From: an uncultured Chlorobiota bacterium
GTDB taxonomy: Bacteria; Bacteroidota; Kapaibacteriia; OLB7
Assembly: GCA_946481475.1 (NCBI GenBank)
Contig: CAMLOB010000214.1
Coordinates: 1 to 6,764, forward strand
Length of the DNA: 6,764 nucleotides
Direction of reading: 5' to 3'
Part shown: positions 1 to 5,489 of the stretch, piece by piece
How the letters are laid out: every line of letters starts with the position of its first letter
Numbering within the stretch: the first letter of the stretch is position 1
The notes under the pieces: generated by a model
What the model saw: the letters and a program-made list of their open reading frames with translations, nothing else
Database searches by the model: none
Told to the model about the DNA's origin: nothing
Translations under genes and position numbers: made by a program

Positions 1-63
1 GAGTGCGTGAGTGCGTGAGTGCGTGAGTGCGTGAGTGCGTGAGTGCGTGAGTGCGTGAGTGCG
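1..63. repeat. Octamer tandem repeat, unit GAGTGCGT
   Basis: Seven perfect copies of an 8-bp unit (GAGTGCGT) are followed by a partial eighth that breaks at position 64. The array touches the left edge of the window, so its true length is unknown and it probably continues leftwards. It lies 117 bp upstream of the first gene. An 8-bp unit is not a multiple of three, so it is unlikely to be coding. No spacers are present, which excludes CRISPR. The function is unknown; microsatellites of this kind change copy number by slippage. Confidence 0.95.
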
Positions 64-136
64 AAGGTAATTCATTGACGAGGATCGAACTGTAGAAGAA
101 CGTGTGCGACATCACAACCTCGCAAAGAGTCTGTTT

Positions 137-171
137 CCTCTGAACCTTGACCGTGGCATCATCTTCAGAGG
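137..171 (+). promoter_or_regulatory. Inverted repeat covering the ribosome binding site
   Basis: CCTCTGAA (137-144) and TTCAGAGG (164-171) are perfect 8-bp reverse complements separated by 19 nt. The right arm contains the AGAGG Shine-Dalgarno sequence (167-171), which sits 8 nt before the ATG at 180. If the hairpin forms in the mRNA it would hide the ribosome binding site and lower translation of the barrel protein. The repeat is seen directly; the regulatory role is inferred. An 8-bp match over this distance could still be chance. Confidence 0.4.
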
Positions 172-179
172 TAGTTCGC

Positions 180-995
180 ATGGCACATCGTCACCACATT
201 CGTTTCCTTTTCTTCTTTCTTGCGCTGTCACTTCTCTGCAAAGCCCGGACGGCAACGGCACAGGAATACCTGCCGGTCGAACCGGTACTCCGCATCGGCC
301 CCGTGCTGGAAGGAAGCGCAGGCGTTCATCGCGGAGCGATGGAACATCTCGGTCCGACCTTTCCCTATCCCTTCTCCGATGACGACAGGCCGGTCTTTGT
401 CGATGAGACGGGAACCGGAATCGGGTACGGGGGGGGACTGGCTCTGGAGTTCAGTCCGCAGGAACGGTTCACGCTTCGGGCCGACCTGCTTTACAGGATC
501 TTCCGGGCATCGTGGAGCGAGAAACTTCCGTCGGGAAAAGTGTTGCTCTCCGACCCGGAACAATCGATTGAGCAGTACCACGAAGCGGTTGCCGAAATCG
601 AGGGAGAAGAAGCGGAAATCGTGCTGACCGGATTTGTACGGTTGTCCGAAAAGGGGAATATCCGCCTCGGCTTCGGCCCCTCTCTCTCCTTCCCTCTGAC
701 GCTGAGCGAAAGCCGTCGTCTTCAACCCGGACCGAACGGCGTCACCCGGTTCGACTTTCCGGGATTCCCCTACCCCTACAACGACACCCTCTACTCGGAG
801 AACCGTCCCGTCGAGGGAATGAACGACGTGCGGTTCGGTCTTCAGGGAGGACTCTTCGGTGACATCGGCATCTGCAGGGGGATCACCCTCTCTCCCGGAC
901 TGTACGGCGGTGGTGATCTCACCCCTGTCGCAAAGGATTCCGACTGGAGGACGTTCCGCATCGGCTTGCGTCTCGGACTGACCGCAGACCTGTAG
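180..995 (+). CDS. Secreted outer-membrane beta-barrel-like protein, unknown function
   Basis: Encodes 271 residues. The N-terminus is a signal peptide: basic start (MAHRHHIRF), hydrophobic core at about 9-20, and a likely signal-peptidase cut after TATAQ at residue 28. The mature part is rich in Gly and aromatic residues, with alternating polar/hydrophobic stretches separated by charged loops (for example GIGYGGGLALEFS near 80-92, IRLGFGPSLSF near 151-161 and FRIGLRLGLTADL at the end). This pattern fits an outer-membrane beta barrel. I recognise no specific family and no catalytic motif. The ATG at 180 is chosen because AGAGG lies 8 nt upstream and the signal peptide begins there; an in-frame TTG at 147 has no ribosome site and would put 11 extra residues before the signal. 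Codons 82-86 contain a run of eight G (429-436). A second secreted barrel-like gene follows on the same strand after 74 bp. The barrel assignment rests on sequence character only. Confidence 0.8.
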   Translation: MAHRHHIRFLFFFLALSLLCKARTATAQEYLPVEPVLRIGPVLEGSAGVHRGAMEHLGPTFPYPFSDDDRPVFVDETGTGIGYGGGLALEFSPQERFTLRADLLYRIFRASWSEKLPSGKVLLSDPEQSIEQYHEAVAEIEGEEAEIVLTGFVRLSEKGNIRLGFGPSLSFPLTLSESRRLQPGPNGVTRFDFPGFPYPYNDTLYSENRPVEGMNDVRFGLQGGLFGDIGICRGITLSPGLYGGGDLTPVAKDSDWRTFRIGLRLGLTADL

Positions 996-1069
996 ATTCC
1001 CGGTCAGGATCCTCCCCTCCGGTTTGTCCTGTTGTGAAAGACCCCGAATATTTATCGAAGCTCATCGCA

Positions 1070-1921
1070 ATGAAAGCACTACCATCCGCCGCAGGGATAA
1101 TTCTCCTGACCTGTCTGGCGGTCTCTGAAGCCACCGCCCAGTCTACCCCCATCGATCCCATCAATGAAGGGCTGATGTCCGACACATCGGTCACGCGATT
1201 TCTCATCGGTCTGACCGGAGGAATCATGAGAGATTTCCACAGCGGCAGAGGGACCGAAGGGGATATACTGAACGCTGGAGAAAATCCGGTCAACACGACA
1301 AGGTGGGAATCGACAAACAGAGGGTACACATTCGGGATTGCCGGCCTGTATCGCTTCAACTCACGCTTCGGCATTCGTTCCGGCATCAGTTTTACTTCCC
1401 ACACTGCAACCCGTATCGACACCGGTCCCAACGCTCAGGTGATTTGGTCCTATCCATGGGATCCCAATCGCGGGGAGCAGATCAGAGAAGAAGTGACATG
1501 GGTCAAAGGGAAATGGGAATATAAGTACACAACAATCGATTTGCTGGCCGACATCGGAATTGCGGATGTGGGGCCCGGCCGACTATGGGGAGGAATCGGA
1601 GTGAGCTTCGGATGGGAAGCCTCCGGCTCTTCACGAGTCCCATTGATGCTCGTGGAATCGTGGTCCGGTTACTTCCTTAATCCGGATGGACTTCCAACGG
1701 AGGATAACGGAAGAACACTCGTACTGCACGATGAAGACGATCTGTCGGTATCATCCCGCACATCTCTTCGCGGCGGTCTCGCATACGATCTCCCCCTCTT
1801 CGGCCCCCTCCACATCCGGCCCGGCATCACCTTCGATTACGGACTGGGGAGCGTGCGGGAAGACCCGGAGTGGAACATGAACTCCCTTGTCGGGCAACTG
1901 GATATTCTGATGGAACTCTGA
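1070..1921 (+). CDS. Secreted outer-membrane beta-barrel-like protein, unknown function
   Basis: Encodes 283 residues. Signal peptide MKALPSAAGIILLTCLAVSE followed by ATAQ, with likely cleavage after residue 24. The mature protein has repeated amphipathic beta-strand-like segments with Gly and aromatic residues (TRFLIGLTGGI near 42-52, TFGIAGLYRFNSRFGIRSGI near 87-106, RLWGGIGVSFGWE near 161-173, SLRGGLAYDLPLFGPL near 232-247). It ends in VGQLDILMEL. This resembles the preceding gene in size and plan, but I cannot see clear residue-level homology. The ATG at 1070 is preferred over an in-frame GTG at 1034 because the signal peptide starts there; no good Shine-Dalgarno precedes either codon (only a weak GAAG). 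The gap to the upstream gene is 74 bp, so co-transcription is possible but not shown. No specific family is recognised; a porin-like or surface role is inferred from export and barrel character. Confidence 0.8.
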   Translation: MKALPSAAGIILLTCLAVSEATAQSTPIDPINEGLMSDTSVTRFLIGLTGGIMRDFHSGRGTEGDILNAGENPVNTTRWESTNRGYTFGIAGLYRFNSRFGIRSGISFTSHTATRIDTGPNAQVIWSYPWDPNRGEQIREEVTWVKGKWEYKYTTIDLLADIGIADVGPGRLWGGIGVSFGWEASGSSRVPLMLVESWSGYFLNPDGLPTEDNGRTLVLHDEDDLSVSSRTSLRGGLAYDLPLFGPLHIRPGITFDYGLGSVREDPEWNMNSLVGQLDILMEL

Positions 1922-1923
1922 AC

Positions 1924-1947
1924 GGAGAAACGGGTTTTGCCTTCTCC
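1924..1947. terminator. Possible bidirectional terminator between convergent genes
   Basis: GGAGAA (1924-1929) and TTCTCC (1942-1947) form a perfect 6-bp inverted repeat around a 12-nt loop containing TTTT. It occupies almost all of the 28 bp between the stop of the + strand barrel gene and the stop of the minus-strand NAD-kinase-like gene. The position fits a shared terminator, but there is no clear T-tract on either side, so the call is weak. Confidence 0.35.
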
Positions 1948-1949
1948 CA

Positions 1950-2888
1950 TCACACCACCAACCGTCCGGTTTTGTCGGCCGGCACGATCCGCGCACTGGT
2001 CCCGGAATTGAAATGGAGATAGTCCTGCTCGATTCCGTCGCTGAAGATCACCCCGTGTTCCGGCATCTGTGATGTCAGCATCAGCGGCTGATCGAGCGAC
2101 ACTTTGCCGAAAACGATGTTCGCCTCCGACTGCTTGCTCGGGAACGGTTCCCGTACCGTGAAGTGAAGCCACGGAGCGTCCCAGGGGACCGGAGCCGGTT
2201 GCAGACCGTCGAGCGCGGAACCGAGAATTTCGCTTGTGATGCCGATCGCTCCGGCCATGAGACTTTTCAGCCATCCGGTGGAACCGAGCCCGGTGGAGAC
2301 AATGATTCCGCTGGAGGAATGAAATTCCCTTCGCTCCCCGATGCGGATTTCATAGCGTGCCGATATGTGGGACCGGGGACCGATAAAGAGATCGTTCACG
2401 CCGTAGAGCTTCTGTCCGTCGTTCAGTTCGGCCATCGCCATCGTCACGCTTCGCGTCTGTTCCCTGCCGGAGAAAACATCCCGGACAACGGCATCCAGAT
2501 CGCCGGTCCGGAAGGGGAGCAGAACTCCTTCCCACCGCTGCGGATCCGGATTCACGCCGATCACCGGCTGGTCCTGCAAATACTTCAGCGTGTTGGCCAC
2601 CAGTCCGTCCTGACCAAGCACCACCACCAGATCCTCCGGTCCGAAGAGAAAGTTCGGGAGGAAGGAACGATCGAGCATCTGCACCCGACCGAGCCGGGCA
2701 AGGAGGGCCTCCGCACGTTCCACCTCGGACTGATAGAGGGCATGTTCGCGCTGGTAATCGCTGAAGTCGGCCCCGAGATGTTCGACATAGAAGCGGGCCT
2801 GCTCCACGGTATTGAAACGGGTTACCAGTTCATCCAGTCGGGTACGGCGCGTCAGCAGAACGATTTTGTTCTCAGTCAGCCGATCCAT
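1950..2888 (-). CDS. Divergent NAD kinase-fold protein (ATP-NAD kinase-like)
   Basis: Encodes 312 residues. NAD kinases phosphorylate NAD(H) to NADP(H) in the cytoplasm. The fold signatures are present in the right order but altered. LVVVLGQDGL (about 87-96) matches the GGDGT loop: the catalytic-type Asp (D94) is kept while the second Gly is Gln and the Thr is Leu. PVIGVNPDP (108-116) matches the following strand. GVNDLFIG (163-170) matches the NE motif with Asp for Glu. STGLGSTGW (198-206) matches the TPTGSTAY loop. Residues about 12-80 form a charged, probably helical N-terminal part. The start at 2888 is chosen because GGAG lies 5 nt upstream; an in-frame ATG at 2912 lacks a ribosome site. 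The gene overlaps the end of the SPFH gene by 17 bp, implying translational coupling. Family membership is fairly sure. Whether it phosphorylates NAD, another substrate, or only binds a nucleotide is open. Confidence 0.85.
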   Translation of the reverse strand: MDRLTENKIVLLTRRTRLDELVTRFNTVEQARFYVEHLGADFSDYQREHALYQSEVERAEALLARLGRVQMLDRSFLPNFLFGPEDLVVVLGQDGLVANTLKYLQDQPVIGVNPDPQRWEGVLLPFRTGDLDAVVRDVFSGREQTRSVTMAMAELNDGQKLYGVNDLFIGPRSHISARYEIRIGERREFHSSSGIIVSTGLGSTGWLKSLMAGAIGITSEILGSALDGLQPAPVPWDAPWLHFTVREPFPSKQSEANIVFGKVSLDQPLMLTSQMPEHGVIFSDGIEQDYLHFNSGTSARIVPADKTGRLVV

Positions 2889-3915
2889 TCCCGCTCCGTT
2901 TGCGTCCGGCATTCAGGAGTTCGCCGAGGAGTTCGGGTGAGATATTCAGGTTGCCGATGTTCTCGGCACGCTCGGCAAGCTCCTGGAAGGCAAGGGCGAT
3001 CAACTGATCCGGCTGCATACCCGATCCCATCAGTGCCTGCAGTTTCCGGGAATCCATCCCCTCGAACGCCTTCATCAGGGCCTGCACGCCGTAGGCTCGC
3101 GCATCGGCTTCGGCACGACGATTTTCGATTTCCAGTTGCACCAGTTCTCTGTTCTGCCCCTCGAGGTCAATCTTCGATTCCATATCGGCCGCCAGCAACT
3201 GATGCCGTTTTTCCTGCACGGCTTTCTCTGCCTCCATCTGGGTTTCGCGAATCTGGCGTTTCTTGTTCTCGACGGCGATCTCCGTGTTCAGCTCGTTCTC
3301 CTTGATCCTTCTCTCCTGTTCCACCGCAGCGTTCCGGCGGGCATAGATCGCCTGATCGGCCTCCCGCAGAAGCTGCTCCCGCATCTCCGCCTCCAGCGCC
3401 CGCGATGTCTCGGGGGTCGGGCGAATCTCCAGAATCGCGATGCCCAGAATCTCCAGACCGAGAGAAAGGATTTCTTCGGCGTTGCGAAGGGGCTCCAGCA
3501 TCTGCGCAACGATCTCCTCGGAAGAACGAACGGCTTTCCTCAGCGGCAGAGTGGAAATCGCCTTGCGGATCAGAACGCGAACGACGTTCGTCACACGCTG
3601 CGGCAACCGTTGCGGATCGTCCGACACATAGGCTCGTCCCGAGGCATCGAGCGTGAAATTCAGAAGCTTCGCCGTCTGCGTCGGCTCGGCTATCCGGTAG
3701 GTTACCTCCCCCTGGACGCTGACCTCCTGAAAGTCGGAGGTCACCTCGGTGAAGATAAAGGAAGCCTCCGCACTGGCCACCGGCACGGCAACAAGCGAAG
3801 TGGTGGGAGCATAGTAGAAGAACGACAAGCCGGACCCCTGACGACGGACGGTGCCCTTGCTGTACTGCATCAGGTAGGTCGTCGGCTGAACCTTGATGAA
3901 TCGGATGCCAAACAT
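2872..3915 (-). CDS. SPFH/band-7 domain protein without N-terminal membrane anchor
   Basis: Encodes 347 residues. SPFH (stomatin/prohibitin/flotillin/HflK) proteins form oligomeric scaffolds, usually on membranes. The SPFH domain covers about 1-170, with the typical early element GTVRRQGSGLSFFYY (21-35), beta-rich EVSVQGEVTYRI (64-75), and the later LGLEILGIAILEIRPTPE (152-169). Residues 170-275 are a long Glu/Arg/Gln-rich helical region, almost certainly coiled coil. A short Gly/Met-containing linker and an Asn/Leu-rich tail follow (about 285-340). Unlike most stomatins and HflK/C, there is no hydrophobic helix before the domain, so the protein is either cytosolic or peripherally attached. 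The ATG at 3915 is chosen because AGAGGG lies 8 nt upstream and the SPFH fold begins at once; the open frame extends to 4026 but that stretch is Gly/Pro-rich and unlike the family. Its stop overlaps the start of the NAD-kinase-like gene, so the pair forms an operon. Confidence 0.9.
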   Translation of the reverse strand: MFGIRFIKVQPTTYLMQYSKGTVRRQGSGLSFFYYAPTTSLVAVPVASAEASFIFTEVTSDFQEVSVQGEVTYRIAEPTQTAKLLNFTLDASGRAYVSDDPQRLPQRVTNVVRVLIRKAISTLPLRKAVRSSEEIVAQMLEPLRNAEEILSLGLEILGIAILEIRPTPETSRALEAEMREQLLREADQAIYARRNAAVEQERRIKENELNTEIAVENKKRQIRETQMEAEKAVQEKRHQLLAADMESKIDLEGQNRELVQLEIENRRAEADARAYGVQALMKAFEGMDSRKLQALMGSGMQPDQLIALAFQELAERAENIGNLNISPELLGELLNAGRKRSGNGSAD

Positions 3916-3965
3916 GTGACAGGCCCTCTGAATTGTGATGATGATGCGTGAGTATCCGGATGGAA

Positions 3966-3996
3966 CAAAAAGGAAGTCAGGGTCTGGACCCCCTGA
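3966..3996 (-). terminator. Terminator-like hairpin upstream of the SPFH gene
   Basis: On the minus strand TCAGGG (3996-3991) and CCCTGA (3982-3977) form a perfect 6-bp stem around an 8-nt loop. It is followed by CTTCCTTTTTG (3976-3966), a T-rich tract. This could be the intrinsic terminator of the VIT/DUF4260 transcript, which would then contain the heptamer array in its 3' end. Alternatively it could act as an attenuator if the SPFH transcript starts at the -7 element at 4020-4027. The structure is visible; which role applies is inference. Confidence 0.45.
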
Positions 3997-4019
3997 ACCC
4001 GCATCTCCTCCCCCTGCAA

Positions 4020-4027
4020 CAAACATA
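4020..4027 (-). promoter_or_regulatory. Possible Bacteroidota-type -7 element for the SPFH operon
   Basis: The minus strand reads TATGTTTG, a full match to the TAnnTTTG -7 consensus of Bacteroidota primary-sigma promoters. It lies about 105 bp upstream of the SPFH start codon in an intergenic region and in the correct orientation. I see no convincing TTTG/TTG element at the expected -33 distance. About three such 8-mers are expected by chance in a window this size counting both strands, so this is tentative. Confidence 0.3.
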
Positions 4028-4130
4028 GGGAATTCATCCCGGAACCTCCCCGTCTCAAGAACACTCTCCCCCGCCCGCCACCAACTGCCGACACCCCCAG
4101 CTCATCACCGCCCCCTCACAGCTCACAACG

Positions 4131-4193
4131 CATAGCTCACTACTCATAGCTCATAGCTCATAGCTCACTACTCATAGCTCATAGCTCACTACT
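4131..4193. repeat. Two-unit heptamer tandem array (CATAGCT / CACTACT)
   Basis: Nine perfect heptamers run without interruption. With A = CATAGCT and B = CACTACT the order is A B A A A B A A B. Degenerate copies in the same 7-bp phase continue upstream to about 4096 (CCCAGCT at 4096, CACAGCT at 4117, CACAACG at 4124). The array ends 5 bp before the stop of the minus-strand DUF4260-like gene. On the minus strand the units read as TGAGCTA and TGAGTAG. There is no spacer, no dyad and no coding potential, so it resembles the short tandemly repeated heptamer families of some bacterial genomes, not CRISPR. Together with 3916-4130 it makes up the 283-bp gene-free gap. Confidence 0.95.
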
Positions 4194-4198
4194 CCCCC

Positions 4199-4594
4199 TC
4201 ACTGTCCCACAATCTCATCCGGCTCGCCCGCTCCGATCCTCCCGAGGTGCGTATCCTTGAATCCGGTCGGGTACTTCAGGCCGTAGCCGATCAATCTGTC
4301 CAGACCGATATGAGCCGTCCAGATCAGCGCAAGAGGATAGAGTTCCGGCTGTTCCAGCATGAAGCCGAGAGCGGCGAGAATCGCCGGCGAGATGTAGGTG
4401 TGGGCGATGTTGTAGACCATCGCTCCGGTCATGCTGCCGGCAAGGTAGCCGAGGAAGGAGAGATCGGGTACCAGAAAGAGGAGGACAAACCAGAGCCAGC
4501 TCCCGTCCAGCTCGTTGTAGAAATGAAGACTCAGGAGAAGAACAACAAGTCCTTCGATCCGCAGCAGCAAACGTGGAATTCCGGAAACGAACAT
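4199..4594 (-). CDS. DUF4260-type small integral membrane protein
   Basis: Encodes 131 residues. Four hydrophobic segments are visible: about 12-26 (IEGLVVLLLSLHFY), 33-52 (WLWFVLLFLVPDLSFLGYLA), 58-80 (AMVYNIAHTYISPAILAALG and following) and 86-104 (LYPLALIWTAHIGLDRLIG). The C-terminal motif HIGLDRLIGYGLKYP (95-109), then F-K-D-T-H-L-G (112-118), is what I associate with the DUF4260 family. The conserved His/Asp pairs (H65, H95, D99, D114, H116) could bind metal or protons, but no function is established for the family. The ATG at 4594 is preceded by AAGGTG at 5 nt; upstream in-frame residues overlap the end of the VIT gene and look non-functional. It lies 32 bp downstream of the VIT-type transporter on the same strand, so the two are probably co-transcribed. 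Confidence 0.85.
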   Translation of the reverse strand: MFVSGIPRLLLRIEGLVVLLLSLHFYNELDGSWLWFVLLFLVPDLSFLGYLAGSMTGAMVYNIAHTYISPAILAALGFMLEQPELYPLALIWTAHIGLDRLIGYGLKYPTGFKDTHLGRIGAGEPDEIVGQ

Positions 4595-4626
4595 GATGGC
4601 ACCTTCCGTTGTGAAATGATCGACAA

Positions 4627-5409
4627 CTACGTCGCTATGGCATGTTTCAGCAACGTCCCCACAAGATAGGCCAGCAGGGCGGCCGTCCCCCCTACCAGGA
4701 GCGTCTCGATCCCCCCGGAATACCATCGCTGCGCCACCACCCGACTCTTGGCCGCCCCCACAAGGAAGAAGGCGATGCCGGTCAGGATCGAACTCCAGAG
4801 GAACGGTGATGAAACAGTCTCTCCGATAATCCAGTTCCAGAGGAAGGTAAGGAGAGGGACCGCACCGACCAGAAAGAACGCAAGGAACGTGGCGGCCGCC
4901 GCCCGCAGCGGGTCGGCATGTTCCAGCGCGAGACCGTGTTCTTCCTGCAGCATCGTGTCGACCCAGCGGCCGTCATCGGAGGTGATGACCTCCACCACCC
5001 GCTCCAGTTCCTCCCCCTCGAACCCCTTGCGGGCGAAGATCTGCCGGATCTCCTCACGCTCCCCTTCCGGACAGAGCCGGATGTGATCCAGCTCTTCCCG
5101 CCGTGTCTTCTCTTTGTGCTCCAGCTCCGCCTTCGTTCCCAGATAGTTGCTGACGGCCATGCTGAACCCGTCGGCCAGCAGATTGGCAAGTCCGAGAATG
5201 ATGATGACGCTGCTCGGAAGTCCGGCCCCGGCAACCCCGGAAACAACGGCAAAGGTGGTGACCGCTCCGTCGATCGCTCCGTAGATGAAGTCCTTCAGAT
5301 AGCCGTGCCCCGGTCCGCCGTTCAGACGAACGGCAACCGCTTCCGGCGTGTGGGAGTCCCGGAGGTCGTTCAGTACATGTTGTGAGATCGGCGTGGTTTT
5401 CACCGGCAT
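4627..5409 (-). CDS. VIT1/CCC1-family Fe2+/Mn2+ transporter
   Basis: Encodes 260 residues. The family exports or sequesters divalent iron or manganese by exchange with protons. A first helix carries FIYGAIDGAVTTFAVVSG (41-58), with the conserved Asp at 47 in the DG-V-TTFA signature. A second carries VIIILGLANLLADGFSMAVS (68-87), followed by NYLGTKAE (88-95). A cytosolic Glu-rich helical hairpin (about 95-165; Glu at 95, 97, 100, 105, 106, and Met153 with Glu156/157 in TMLQEEHGL) matches the metal-binding domain between helices 2 and 3. Three further hydrophobic helices lie at about 168-192, 201-220 and 232-256. The length is typical. The ATG at 5409 has AGGGA 6 nt upstream; an in-frame TTG at 5493 would add a Pro/Ser/Arg-rich stretch unlike the family. 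Iron versus manganese specificity cannot be read from sequence. It is first in a probable operon with the DUF4260 gene. Confidence 0.95.
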   Translation of the reverse strand: MPVKTTPISQHVLNDLRDSHTPEAVAVRLNGGPGHGYLKDFIYGAIDGAVTTFAVVSGVAGAGLPSSVIIILGLANLLADGFSMAVSNYLGTKAELEHKEKTRREELDHIRLCPEGEREEIRQIFARKGFEGEELERVVEVITSDDGRWVDTMLQEEHGLALEHADPLRAAAATFLAFFLVGAVPLLTFLWNWIIGETVSSPFLWSSILTGIAFFLVGAAKSRVVAQRWYSGGIETLLVGGTAALLAYLVGTLLKHAIAT

Positions 5410-5442
5410 CTGCTTTCCCTGTCGCTCTGAATCCGTTTCGGA

Positions 5443-5450
5443 CAAAGGTA
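5443..5450 (-). promoter_or_regulatory. Possible Bacteroidota-type -7 element for the VIT operon
   Basis: The minus strand reads TACCTTTG, a full match to TAnnTTTG, 33 bp upstream of the VIT start codon. Transcription from it would leave a leader of roughly 25-30 nt, enough for the AGGGA ribosome site. No good -33 TTTG is visible at the usual distance. The correct strand, spacing and intergenic position make it better than random, but a chance hit is possible. Confidence 0.4.
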
Positions 5451-5452
5451 GA

Positions 5453-5481
5453 GAATTGCCCGGTACCGGACGCGGGAATTC
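5453..5481 (-). terminator. Hairpin downstream of the lipoprotein gene, possible terminator
   Basis: On the + strand GAATT-g-CCC (5453-5461) pairs with GGGAATTC (5474-5481) as an 8-bp stem with one bulged base. A perfect 10-bp palindrome CCGGTACCGG (5460-5469) overlaps the left arm and loop as an alternative fold. It begins 9 bp after the lipoprotein stop on the minus strand. Only a weak pyrimidine-rich tract follows (TCTACCTTTG, which is also the candidate -7 element). It may end the lipoprotein transcript or be part of a control region for the VIT gene. Confidence 0.35.
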
Positions 5482-5489
5482 ACCCCTTA

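Noticed and set aside
75..96. Sigma-70-type promoter with TTGACG at 75-80 before the first barrel gene
   Set aside because: No acceptable -10 box lies at 16-18 bp; the nearest TGTAGA is only 10 bp away.
147..179. Upstream TTG start for the first barrel protein
   Set aside because: It has no ribosome site, lies in the loop of the leader hairpin, and would put 11 residues in front of an otherwise normal signal peptide.
2889..2912. ATG at 2912 as start of the NAD-kinase-like protein
   Set aside because: There is no Shine-Dalgarno upstream of it, whereas the ATG at 2888 has GGAG at 5 nt. It remains possible and would add eight residues.
2163..3305. A 380-codon open frame on the + strand
   Set aside because: It runs antisense to the NAD-kinase-like gene and the end of the SPFH gene, both with clear family motifs. 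Its translation is rich in Arg, Pro and Ser with no domain, as expected for a shadow frame in GC-rich DNA.
1950..3915. SPFH/NAD-kinase pair as a phage-defence system
   Set aside because: No nuclease, toxin, TIR, sirtuin or other effector domain and no mobile-element context are visible in the window. The pair is reported as a possible functional unit without a defence claim.
3136..3951. A 271-codon open frame on the + strand
   Set aside because: It is antisense to the SPFH gene. Its translation is a Leu/Arg/His-rich mirror of the coiled-coil coding sequence with no recognisable motif.
3916..4026. N-terminal 37-residue extension of the SPFH protein
   Set aside because: The stretch is unlike SPFH N-termini, overlaps the terminator-like hairpin, and the ATG at 3915 has a good ribosome site.
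4131..4193. CRISPR array
   Set aside because: Units are only 7 bp, directly adjacent and without spacers, and no cas gene is present.
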